In this document: piece by piece, positions 24,822 to 32,404 of the stretch
How positions within the stretch are numbered: the first letter of the stretch is position 1
Layout of the letters: every line of letters starts with the position of its first letter
NCBI GenBank assembly: GCA_042091375.1
Contig: JBELHO010000028.1
Span: 1-42,359, forward strand
DNA length: 42,359 nucleotides
Reading direction: 5' to 3'
From: JBELHO01 sp042091375
GTDB taxonomy: Bacteria > Pseudomonadota > Gammaproteobacteria > Enterobacterales > Alteromonadaceae
Made by a program: the position numbers and the translations under genes
The notes under the pieces: model-generated
Seen by the model: only the letters and a program-made list of their open reading frames with translations
What the model was told of the DNA's origin: nothing
Database searches by the model: none

Positions 24822-26099
24822 TTATGCGGCTTGCTGTGCGCTCTTTTTGAACAGCTCTCGAAATACTGGATAAATATCATTCACAGTTTTTATGTGCTGC
24901 ATGGCAAAATGTGAATTACTGTCAGCAACTTGTGCGTATTGTGTCCAAAGGGTTTGATGGGCGCGTTGGGTAATTTCGATATAGGCAAAATAGCGTGCCA
25001 CTGGCATTATTTTTTCAACCAGCACTTGCCGACAATGGGGTGAATCATCTGCCCAGTTGTCTCCGTCCGAGGCTTGTGCGCCATAAATATTCCAATCCTT
25101 GGTTTGATAGCGTTCACTGATCACTTTGTCCATTAACTCTAAAGCGCTAGAGGCAATTGTCCCGCCGGTTTCTTGCGAGTAAAAGAACTCTTGCTCGTCA
25201 ACTTCTTTTGCTTGGGTGTGGTGACGGATAAACACTACGTCTATGGTTTTGTAGGTTCTAGTTAGAAATAAGTACAACAATACATAAAAGCGTTTGGCAA
25301 TATCTTTAGTGGCTTGATCCATAGAGCCCGAGACATCCATCAAACAGAACATCACCGCTTTTGATGTGGGTATGGCTTGTTTAGCGTAATTTCTAAATTT
25401 TAAATCAAAGCTATCAATAAAGGGCACTCTAGCTATTTTGCTGTTGAGTTCATCAATATCTTGCAGCAGTGTTTGTCTTTTATTAATTTGTTCATGTGGC
25501 TCCTGCTCCAATTGCTCTAGCTGCTGCTGCAATTCAACTAATTGTCTCCGCTTACATGAAGTCATGGCTATTCTGCGGGCAATAGATCCTTGTAGAGATT
25601 TTACAATATCAATATTTGCCGGTGTGCCTTCGGCACAAAAACCTGAACGAACTATTTTATATTCAACCAATTTGTCAATTTGGTTCTTTTCTAGATGGGG
25701 AAGTTCAAGATCTTCAAATAGCAAATTAAGGTATTCGTCTTTTGATATAGAAAACACAAAATCGTCTTCACCTTCACCTGAATCCGAGGCTTTGCCATCG
25801 CCACCTCCCTGTCCCTGCTGGTTCTCAGGCCGCTTGATTCTGTCACCTGCGCTAAATTGATCATTACCAGGGTGAATTTTGTCATTGATGCCCCCTTGGC
25901 CGTGATGAAATACAGGTTCGCCAAGATCTTTTTTGGTTATTGTGACATTTTCGCCACTGTCGATGTCAGTCACCCCTCGCTTGTTAACGGCTTTTTCCAC
26001 AGACTGCTTGATTTGTGATTTGTAACGGCGAATAAAGCGCTGCCTGTTGACGGTACTTTTATTTTTACTGTTTAATCTTCTATCGATAAAATTTGCCAT
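24822..26099 (-). CDS. yeaH: YeaH/DUF444 von Willebrand-like protein
   Basis: A 425-residue cytoplasmic protein with a basic N-terminus (FIDRRLNSKNKSTVNRQRF), a disordered Gly/Gln/Asp-rich stretch (about 65-115) and a C-terminal von Willebrand A-type domain carrying the metal-ion site DVSGSM at about 255-260. It is known to be co-expressed with the PrkA kinase YeaG in nitrogen starvation and stationary phase. It lies 23 bp after yeaG and 37 bp before ycgB. Size agrees with E. coli YeaH (427). Confidence 0.95.
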   Translation of the reverse strand: MANFIDRRLNSKNKSTVNRQRFIRRYKSQIKQSVEKAVNKRGVTDIDSGENVTITKKDLGEPVFHHGQGGINDKIHPGNDQFSAGDRIKRPENQQGQGGGDGKASDSGEGEDDFVFSISKDEYLNLLFEDLELPHLEKNQIDKLVEYKIVRSGFCAEGTPANIDIVKSLQGSIARRIAMTSCKRRQLVELQQQLEQLEQEPHEQINKRQTLLQDIDELNSKIARVPFIDSFDLKFRNYAKQAIPTSKAVMFCLMDVSGSMDQATKDIAKRFYVLLYLFLTRTYKTIDVVFIRHHTQAKEVDEQEFFYSQETGGTIASSALELMDKVISERYQTKDWNIYGAQASDGDNWADDSPHCRQVLVEKIMPVARYFAYIEITQRAHQTLWTQYAQVADSNSHFAMQHIKTVNDIYPVFRELFKKSAQQAA

Positions 26100-26122
26100 T
26101 TGATTACTCCTCTATCCGTGTC

Positions 26123-28057
26123 TTAAGAGGATTTTCTTACCCGTAGATACCATTCAGATAACAACCTAACTTGCTTTTTGGTATAGCCTTTACTCATCAT
26201 ACGGTCGACAAAATCATCGTGTTTTTGTTGATCATCTGCTGATGTTTTATTGTTGAATGAAATCACTGGTAACAAGTCTTCTGTATTGGAAAACATTTTC
26301 TTTTCGATCACAGTTCGCAGTTTTTCATAACTGGTCCAATTGGGGTTTTTACCGTTGTTATTGGCTTTTGCACGTAATACAAAATTGACAATTTCATTTC
26401 TAAAATCTTTCGGGTTGCTGATACCCGCTGGTTTTTCTATTTTTTCTAATTCATTATTCAGGGCTTCACGATCGAATAATTGTCCGGTTTCTGCATCTCT
26501 GTATTCTTGATCTTGTATCCAAAAGTCAGCATAGGTTACGTAGCGATCAAAAATATTTTGGCCGTATTCAGAATATGATTCTAGGTAAGCGGTTTGAATT
26601 TCTTTACCAATAAATTCGATATATTGAGGAGATAAATAGCCTTTAATAAACTCTAAGTACCTTGCTGATAATTCTTTCGGTAATTGCTCGCGCTCAATTT
26701 GTTGTTCAAGTACATAAAACAAATGCACCGGATTGGCGGCTACTTCTAGGTGATCAAAATTGAAAACCCGCGATAAAATTTTAAAGGCAAAGCGAGTTGA
26801 TAAACCTGACATGCCTTCATTTATACCCGCATAATCTCGATATTCTTGAAAAGATTTTGCTTTCGGATCGGTGTCTTTTAAGCTCTCGCCATCGTAAACG
26901 CGCATTTTTGAATAAATACTTGAGTTTTCTGGGTCTTTTAATCGCGACAACACTGAGAATTGAGCTAGTGTTTCCAGAGTGTCAGGGGCACATTGGGCAT
27001 TGGCCAATTCGCTGTGCTCAAGCAATTTTTGGTATATTTTTACCTCCTCAGAAACACGCATGCAATAGGGGACTTTAACAATATATACTCGGTCTAAAAA
27101 AGCCTCGTTGTTTTTGTTATTTCTGAAGGTTTGCCATTCTGATTCATTGGAGTGAGCTAATAACACACCATCAAAGGGCAGGGCCGATAGACCTTCGGTA
27201 GGGTTGTAATTCCCTTCTTGGGTTGCGGTTAACAAGGGGTGTAACACCTTAATAGGTGCTTTAAACATTTCGACAAACTCCATCAAGCCCTGATTAGCTC
27301 GACACAAAGCCCCCGAGTAACTATATGCATCGGGATCATTTTGTGCATAGTGTTCTAATTGTCTTATATCTACTTTACCTACTAACGCTGAAATATCTTG
27401 ATTGTTATCATCACCGGGTTCAGTTTTTGCTATCGCTATTTGATCTAAAATTGAAGGATAGATTTTAACCACTTTAAACTGGGCTATGTCGCCTTTAAAT
27501 TCGTGCAAGCGCTTGGCTGCCCATGGAGACATAATGGTGTTTAAATAACGCGCAGGGATATTGTATTCTTCCTGTAAAATTTTCCCGTCAGCGTTGACAT
27601 CAAATAAGCAAAATGGATGATCATTAAGGGGGCTGCGCTCACCATTGGCGCTTAATACGTAAATCGGTTCAAGTTGCATTAGGGTTTTCAATTTTTCAGC
27701 AAGAGAAGACTTGCCTCCACCGACAGGACCGAGTAAGTAGAGAATTTGTTTCTGCTCTTCGAGTCCTTGTGAGGCATGGGTCAGATAAGCAACTATTTGC
27801 TCTATTGCTTCTTCCATACCATAAAACTCTTTAAATGCCGGGTAGCGAGCGATAACCCGATTGGAAAATATCCTACTCAGACTCGGCTCTGAGGAGGTGT
27901 CAATCATTTCCGGCTGTCCTATGGCTTTCAGTAACCGTTCAGCAGCACTGGCATAAGCAAATTTGTCTTGTTGACAAATTTCTAAAAACTCTTGAATAGT
28001 ATAACTTTCTTGTTGGGCTTGGTCATATCGAGATTGGTAGTGTTGAAATATACTCAT
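26123..28057 (-). CDS. yeaG: PrkA-family serine protein kinase YeaG
   Basis: 644 residues, identical in length to E. coli YeaG. The N-terminal AAA+ module has Walker A GPVGGGKSS (110-118), and the C-terminal PrkA kinase-like domain follows (YRDYAGINEGMSGLSTRFAF and NPKDFRNEIVNFVLR segments). It responds to nutrient stress together with YeaH. Start choice: an ATG at 28069 is in frame, but GGAGG lies between it and the ATG at 28057 (ATGGAGGCGTTTATG), so the second is the real start and matches the E. coli N-terminus. First gene of the yeaG-yeaH-ycgB operon. Confidence 0.96.
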   Translation of the reverse strand: MSIFQHYQSRYDQAQQESYTIQEFLEICQQDKFAYASAAERLLKAIGQPEMIDTSSEPSLSRIFSNRVIARYPAFKEFYGMEEAIEQIVAYLTHASQGLEEQKQILYLLGPVGGGKSSLAEKLKTLMQLEPIYVLSANGERSPLNDHPFCLFDVNADGKILQEEYNIPARYLNTIMSPWAAKRLHEFKGDIAQFKVVKIYPSILDQIAIAKTEPGDDNNQDISALVGKVDIRQLEHYAQNDPDAYSYSGALCRANQGLMEFVEMFKAPIKVLHPLLTATQEGNYNPTEGLSALPFDGVLLAHSNESEWQTFRNNKNNEAFLDRVYIVKVPYCMRVSEEVKIYQKLLEHSELANAQCAPDTLETLAQFSVLSRLKDPENSSIYSKMRVYDGESLKDTDPKAKSFQEYRDYAGINEGMSGLSTRFAFKILSRVFNFDHLEVAANPVHLFYVLEQQIEREQLPKELSARYLEFIKGYLSPQYIEFIGKEIQTAYLESYSEYGQNIFDRYVTYADFWIQDQEYRDAETGQLFDREALNNELEKIEKPAGISNPKDFRNEIVNFVLRAKANNNGKNPNWTSYEKLRTVIEKKMFSNTEDLLPVISFNNKTSADDQQKHDDFVDRMMSKGYTKKQVRLLSEWYLRVRKSS

Positions 28058-28291
28058 AAACGCCTCCATAAAACAAGGAAAAATGGTTAAGCGTCACAAG
28101 GCAATACAATACCACTATGCTTCATAGGCTTGTGCGCATACTGAAAAAAGTCTGCAAAATTACAGCGGCTTATTATAAGTTTAGATGGTTTTTACTATGG
28201 CGCTAACAAATTCAACAATTAATTTGTTTTTAATTTTTTGACGAGGTAGAAAAGCGCTGAGTGACACTTTTTATCGGCATATTTTAGTGAT

Positions 28292-28323
28292 AAAAAAACC
28301 AGCGTAAAAACGCTGGTTTTTTT
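28292..28323. terminator. Bidirectional-looking terminator between sodB and yeaG
   Basis: Perfect 13-bp arms (AAAAAAACCAGCG and complement) around TAAAAA, with A-run and T-run on both sides. It would end transcripts arriving from sodB. The yeaG upstream region 28058-28291 shows no motif I can name. Confidence 0.85.
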
Positions 28324-28401
28324 CAATAATACGCAATAGAAGGTAATAAATGAATGTAAGTAAGTGTTACTTTACTCAAGTTGTAATCACATTAACTAAT
28401 G

Positions 28402-28483
28402 CAATGTGTTGAGTTGCTATATACATTTAAGGTATCGCTCTAAACACATTGTTATATTCCTACTATTAAAGTAGGCCTTTAAT
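28402..28483. repeat. Two inverted repeats downstream of sodB
   Basis: CAATGTGTT (28402-28410) pairs with AACACATTG (28443-28451), and ATTAAAG (28465-28471) with CTTTAAT (28477-28483), the latter just after the sodB stop. Together with the terminator at 28292 they could structure a 3' UTR. No gene is evident in 28324-28490. Confidence 0.45.
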
Positions 28484-28490
28484 GGAAAAA

Positions 28491-29072
28491 TTAAGCAAAG
28501 TTTTTCGCTGCAAAATCCCAGTTAGCCAACGCCCAAAATGCATTCATATAATCAGGACGCACGTTGCGATAATCAACGTAATAAGCATGCTCCCATAAAT
28601 CAACAGTGATCAGTGGCGTAACTGACTCATCTGTGAAAGGGGTTGCAGCATTTGAGGTATTGACAATAGCTAAGCTACCGTCACTGTTTTTAACTAACCA
28701 TGTCCAGCTCGAGCCAAAGTTATTGATAGCACTTTCGGTAAATTTTGTCTTAAATTCTGCAAACGAACCGAAACTGGCATCAATAGCACTGGCAAGTGCG
28801 CCAGTTGGTTCATTGCCGCCATTGGGGCTTAAGCTGTTCCAGTAAAAAGTGTGATTCCAAATTTGTGCGGCATTATTAAAGATCCCTGCAGAAGAGTTTT
28901 TAACAATATAATCTAATGATTTATCGGCAAAATCAGTGCCTTCAATTAAGCCATTTAATTTTACAACATAAGTATTGTGATGCTTACCATAGTGAAACGA
29001 TAGTGTTTCTGCTGAAATATGAGGTGCGAGTGCATCCTGTTCGTAGGGTAGCGCGGGTAATTCAATAGCCAT
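28491..29072 (-). CDS. sodB: Iron superoxide dismutase SodB
   Basis: 193 residues, the same length as E. coli SodB. Metal ligands His27, His74, Asp158 and His162 are all in place (SFHYGKHHN, IWNHTFYW, DLWEHAYY). Gln70 in AAQIWNH is the position that marks the iron type. Cytoplasmic (no signal peptide). GGAG lies 8 nt before the ATG. It diverges from grxD across a 263-bp regulatory region, grouping superoxide removal with Fe-S handling and a peroxiredoxin. Confidence 0.97.
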   Translation of the reverse strand: MAIELPALPYEQDALAPHISAETLSFHYGKHHNTYVVKLNGLIEGTDFADKSLDYIVKNSSAGIFNNAAQIWNHTFYWNSLSPNGGNEPTGALASAIDASFGSFAEFKTKFTESAINNFGSSWTWLVKNSDGSLAIVNTSNAATPFTDESVTPLITVDLWEHAYYVDYRNVRPDYMNAFWALANWDFAAKNFA

Positions 29073-29178
29073 TGTATTCTCCAGAAATTGATTGATTAAA
29101 TTTATTTTTGCCCAAAAATAAATAATAGGTTTGTTTTTTATAAAATCCGAGTAAAATGTTATTTCAGATAAAAACTAA

Positions 29179-29197
29179 CGTATTTTACCCAAATACG
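29179..29197. promoter_or_regulatory. Dyad CGTATTT-N5-AAATACG between sodB and grxD
   Basis: Perfect 7-bp arms around TACCC, roughly midway between the two divergent starts. It may be an operator; it does not match Fur or OxyR consensus sites well enough to name a regulator. Confidence 0.35.
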
Positions 29198-29335
29198 CAG
29201 TTATTACTAGCCTAATTATCGCAACTACTTGCATCTGTAGTGAGATTAAATGATAAATATAGTAGTTATTGAATTGAATAATGACATAGTCATCACCATT
29301 GTTTAATGCAATAGATATTTACTGTCGAGGTTATA

Positions 29336-29677
29336 ATGGACACAATAGAGCGTATTAAGCAGCAAATTGCTGAAAATAATATTTTGTTATACATGAAAGG
29401 TTCACCAAAACTGCCAAGTTGTGGCTTTTCTTCACAGGCATCACAAGCATTGATGGGATGTGGTGAAAAATTTGCTTATGTTGATATATTGCAAAATCCA
29501 GATATTCGTGCCGAGTTGCCAGGATATGCCGATTGGCCTACCTTTCCTCAGCTATGGGTTGATGGTGAGTTAGTGGGGGGCTGTGATATTATTATGGAAA
29601 TGTACCAACAAGGTGAGTTACAACCTTTGATCAGTGAGTCAGCTGCAAAAAATGGTAATTCAGAGCAAACCGAATAG
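29336..29677 (+). CDS. grxD: Monothiol glutaredoxin GrxD (Grx4)
   Basis: 113 residues with the monothiol active site CGFS (Cys29) in SPKLPSCGFSSQA, followed by the WPTFPQLWVDGELVGGCDI glutathione-binding segments. Such proteins bind a 2Fe-2S cluster with glutathione as a homodimer or with BolA, and pass clusters on. CGAGG precedes the ATG by 6 nt. It is followed after 103 bp by the peroxiredoxin gene. Confidence 0.96.
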   Translation: MDTIERIKQQIAENNILLYMKGSPKLPSCGFSSQASQALMGCGEKFAYVDILQNPDIRAELPGYADWPTFPQLWVDGELVGGCDIIMEMYQQGELQPLISESAAKNGNSEQTE

Positions 29678-29780
29678 TGGCATTATTAATAATTGTTTGT
29701 ATTATTAATGGTGCGTGTTTATCAGACTTGAGATGATGTCTTTAAAAAATTAAAATTTTATATTTATACTGGAGAAAGTA

Positions 29781-30386
29781 ATGAGTGTACTAGTTGGTCG
29801 TCCGGCTCCGGACTTTGATGCTGCAGCAGTTTTAGCCAGCGGTGAGATAGTTGATAGTTTTGTATTATCAGATGCCATTAAAGGCAAAAAAGCGGTGATT
29901 TTTTTCTATCCATTAGATTTTACCTTTGTTTGTCCTTCTGAATTGTTGGCTTTCGACCATCGTATAGAAGAATTTAAAAGCCGCGGTGTTGAAGTGATTG
30001 GCGTGTCTATTGACTCGCAATTTTCTCACAATGCGTGGCGCAATACACCAGTAAATGAAGGTGGTATTGGCCCAGTACAATACACCTTAGTTGCTGATGT
30101 TAAACATGAGATTTGTCAAGCATACGACGTTGAACACCCTGATGCCGGTGTGGCTTTTCGAGGTTCTTTCTTAATCGATGAAGAAGGTAATGTTCGTCAT
30201 CAAGTGATTAATGATTTGCCATTGGGACGCAATGTCGATGAAATGTTACGCATGGTTGATGCCTTACAATTCCATCAAGATCACGGTGAAGTGTGTCCTG
30301 CTGGTTGGAATAAAGGCGATAAAGGTATGACTGCTTCACCAGAAGGTGTTGCTTCATATTTAGCCGATAATGCCGACGAGTTATAA
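29781..30386 (+). CDS. Typical 2-Cys peroxiredoxin (AhpC/Prx1 type)
   Basis: 201 residues that reduce hydrogen peroxide and organic peroxides. The peroxidatic Cys51 sits in DFTFVCPSE and the resolving Cys172 in HGEVCPAGW. The GGIG loop is present, but the C-terminal YF motif of peroxide-sensitive eukaryotic forms is absent, so it is expected to resist over-oxidation. An extra Cys112 lies in HEICQAYDV. GGAGAAAG precedes the ATG. No AhpF gene is adjacent, so thioredoxin is the likely reductant (inference). A strong terminator follows. Confidence 0.95.
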   Translation: MSVLVGRPAPDFDAAAVLASGEIVDSFVLSDAIKGKKAVIFFYPLDFTFVCPSELLAFDHRIEEFKSRGVEVIGVSIDSQFSHNAWRNTPVNEGGIGPVQYTLVADVKHEICQAYDVEHPDAGVAFRGSFLIDEEGNVRHQVINDLPLGRNVDEMLRMVDALQFHQDHGEVCPAGWNKGDKGMTASPEGVASYLADNADEL

Positions 30387-30403
30387 TTGCTAAAATGATT
30401 AAT

Positions 30404-30429
30404 AAAAGCCACGCAAGTGGCTTTTTTTT
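30404..30429 (+). terminator. Terminator of the peroxiredoxin gene
   Basis: AAAAGCCAC and GTGGCTTTT around GCAA, then an unbroken run of eight T. Classic intrinsic terminator. Confidence 0.92.
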
Positions 30430-30556
30430 CGGCCCTGAAAAAATGCTAGGATTGCATTTTTCTCAACAATCACCAAAATATAATCATTGAGCTTAACCAA
30501 AGTTCGGCAAACATTGCTGCGCATGGTTCAACTAAAGCGCGCCACTACCAATATCT

Positions 30557-31240
30557 TTAATTTTGCTCAAGATCAGCCAATGGCCAACCGCCTAATGCTT
30601 GCCATTTATTGACGATATAACAAAACAGCTCAGCTGTTTTTTCGGTATCGTATAATGCAGAATGTGCTTGTCGGTTATCAAAGCTTATATCAGCTGCTTG
30701 ACAAGCTTTAGCGAGTACCGTTTGCCCCAGTGCTAAACCCGATAATGTGGTGGTGTCAAAGCTTACAAATGGATGAAAAGGACTGCGTTTAATGGCACAG
30801 CGTTGAATAGCTGCATTGACAAAGCTCAAATCAAAGGCGGCATTGTGAGCAACCATAATAGCTCGTTGGCAACCCGAGGCTTTCATTTGTTTTCTTATCG
30901 ATTTGAATATTGCCGACAGGGCAGTCTTTTCATCAACGGCTCCCCTGAGGGGATTATCTGGGTCAATACCGGTAAATTCTAGTGCCGATTTTTCTAGATT
31001 TGCTCCCGGAAAAGGCGCAACGTTAAACTGAAGTGTTTGATCAAGGGCAAATTCACCCGTCTGCTCATCTAGCGATAATGTAGCGGCGGCTATTTCTAGT
31101 AATGCATCTGTTTTGGCGTTGAAACCAGCTGTTTCAACATCAACAACAACGGGAAAATACCCTCTAAATCGCTGTGCAAATAGAGATTTGTGCTTATCCT
31201 TTTTGTGGTGTTCACTATCGGTAGTTTTTTGTTCAGACAT
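30557..31240 (-). CDS. rnt: Ribonuclease T
   Basis: A 227-residue DEDDh-type 3'-5' exoribonuclease that trims tRNA and other stable RNA ends. Exo motifs: DVETAGFNAKTDALLEIAA (ExoI), MVAHNAAFDLSF (ExoII) and QAHSALYDTEKT (ExoIII with the HxxxxD pattern). The ATG at 31240 starts MSEQKTTD, matching the family; a GTG at 31276 would add 12 residues. Neither has a good RBS. It diverges from motY, as in Vibrio. Confidence 0.94.
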   Translation of the reverse strand: MSEQKTTDSEHHKKDKHKSLFAQRFRGYFPVVVDVETAGFNAKTDALLEIAAATLSLDEQTGEFALDQTLQFNVAPFPGANLEKSALEFTGIDPDNPLRGAVDEKTALSAIFKSIRKQMKASGCQRAIMVAHNAAFDLSFVNAAIQRCAIKRSPFHPFVSFDTTTLSGLALGQTVLAKACQAADISFDNRQAHSALYDTEKTAELFCYIVNKWQALGGWPLADLEQN

Positions 31241-31357
31241 GGGGGTGTAGTTAATTGTGGTTAAGTACAAGACCACTTATTATTACAGAAAAGCGCGGTG
31301 AAACCTAAAGTCTTTGCTTAAATAGTGAAAATAAATCAGAATCTGTGTAATTGCTGT

Positions 31358-31384
31358 TAAAGTTATTAAATTAAACGCCGATAC
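31358..31384 (+). promoter_or_regulatory. Sigma-28 (FliA) flagellar promoter of motY
   Basis: TAAAGTTA-N11-GCCGATAC matches the FliA consensus TAAAGTTT-N11-GCCGATAA at 14 of 16 positions with exact spacing, 31 bp before the motY start. Confidence 0.88.
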
Positions 31385-31414
31385 AATAAATGTTAACTCA
31401 ATAATGAATCAATC

Positions 31415-32284
31415 ATGATGAAAAAAACAATCACTGCTTTAACATTCTTGTTGATCGCCAGTCAAGCTGATGCTGGTATGCGACAATATCAGGCGAGTCT
31501 GGAACAGTCTCAGTGGGAAATGACTGACGACAGCCGACTACAATGCACTTTGTCTCATAGTATTCCCAATTACGGTCAAGCCAATTTTTCTAGTAGCGCA
31601 TCGCGCAACACTAATATGGTGTTTGAGTTAGATATGCTGCGTTTACCCGATAACTATTCTTTGGCCGAGTTGCGTTCGGTGCCTCCCTCATGGCGGCCGG
31701 GCAATAATGATCGGCAATTAGTTGATATGAAGCTGCACAAACAATTCTCTCCTGACTTACCCAAAAAAGTTGCTTGGACTATGCTAAGTGAACTTGAACA
31801 GGGTATGAACCCAACGTTTTATTACAACGATTGGTACAGTGAGCAAGATAAAATATCGGTTGGTTTATCAACAGCGAGATTTAAACAAGCCTACAAACAG
31901 TTTGTCGGTTGTGTCGGTAATTTATTAAATTACAATTTTGATGATATTGCCTATACCGTTTTAAACTATCAATTTGGCAGTGACAAATTAACCAGAGCTT
32001 CACGGCAAAGAATAAGTATGATCACTGAGTATTTGAGTTTAGATCCCGATCTGGAGTTAGTGTTGATCGATGGTTATTCTGATAGTTATGGACCGAGAAA
32101 TACCAACTTGAAACTTTCTGAAAAACGGGCAAATCAAATTAAAACCTATTTCATTGATAGTGGTATTGATCCAATGCGCATAGCTGCAACAGGTTACGGT
32201 GAGAAACGCCATATTGCCAGTAATGCTTCGGTTATTGGCCGCAGTAAAAACAGGCGAGTCGTGATCCGCATGGATAAACCATAG
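31415..32284 (+). CDS. motY: Sodium-type flagellar motor T-ring protein MotY
   Basis: 289 residues with a signal peptide cleaved after ASQADA to give GMRQYQASLE, the same mature start as Vibrio MotY. The N-terminal stator-interacting domain keeps LDMLRLPDNY and SVPPSWRPG; the C-terminal OmpA-like peptidoglycan-binding domain (about 178-285) keeps LVLIDGYSDSYG and LSEKRANQIK. MotY with MotX forms the T ring that holds the Na+-driven stators around the polar flagellum. A sigma-28 promoter lies directly upstream. Two adjacent ATG codons (31415, 31418) are possible starts; the RBS is weak. Confidence 0.95.
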   Translation: MMKKTITALTFLLIASQADAGMRQYQASLEQSQWEMTDDSRLQCTLSHSIPNYGQANFSSSASRNTNMVFELDMLRLPDNYSLAELRSVPPSWRPGNNDRQLVDMKLHKQFSPDLPKKVAWTMLSELEQGMNPTFYYNDWYSEQDKISVGLSTARFKQAYKQFVGCVGNLLNYNFDDIAYTVLNYQFGSDKLTRASRQRISMITEYLSLDPDLELVLIDGYSDSYGPRNTNLKLSEKRANQIKTYFIDSGIDPMRIAATGYGEKRHIASNASVIGRSKNRRVVIRMDKP

Positions 32285-32317
32285 CCTTGCATCGAGCTGA
32301 AACTAAATAATTTATTG

Positions 32318-32359
32318 AATAGGCCTGCTGCTTGTCATAAGCTACAGGCCTATTTTTTT
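32318..32359 (+). terminator. motY terminator
   Basis: AATAGGCCTG (32318-32327) pairs with CAGGCCTATT (32345-32354), with an inner GCTT/AAGC pairing, followed by a T-run to 32359. Confidence 0.88.
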
Positions 32360-32404
32360 GATCACTAGATTGTCAACGTGTCGTTTTTTAAAACAGGAAT
32401 AACA

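Noticed and set aside
28100..28114. Sigma-54-like promoter before yeaG (TGGTATTGTATTGCC on the minus strand)
   Set aside because: The GG and GC dinucleotides are 9 bp apart instead of 10, and the -24 element is weak.
28348..28410. 20-codon frame with an AAGG site after the sodB-yeaG terminator
   Set aside because: Too short, and composition and context give no support for translation.
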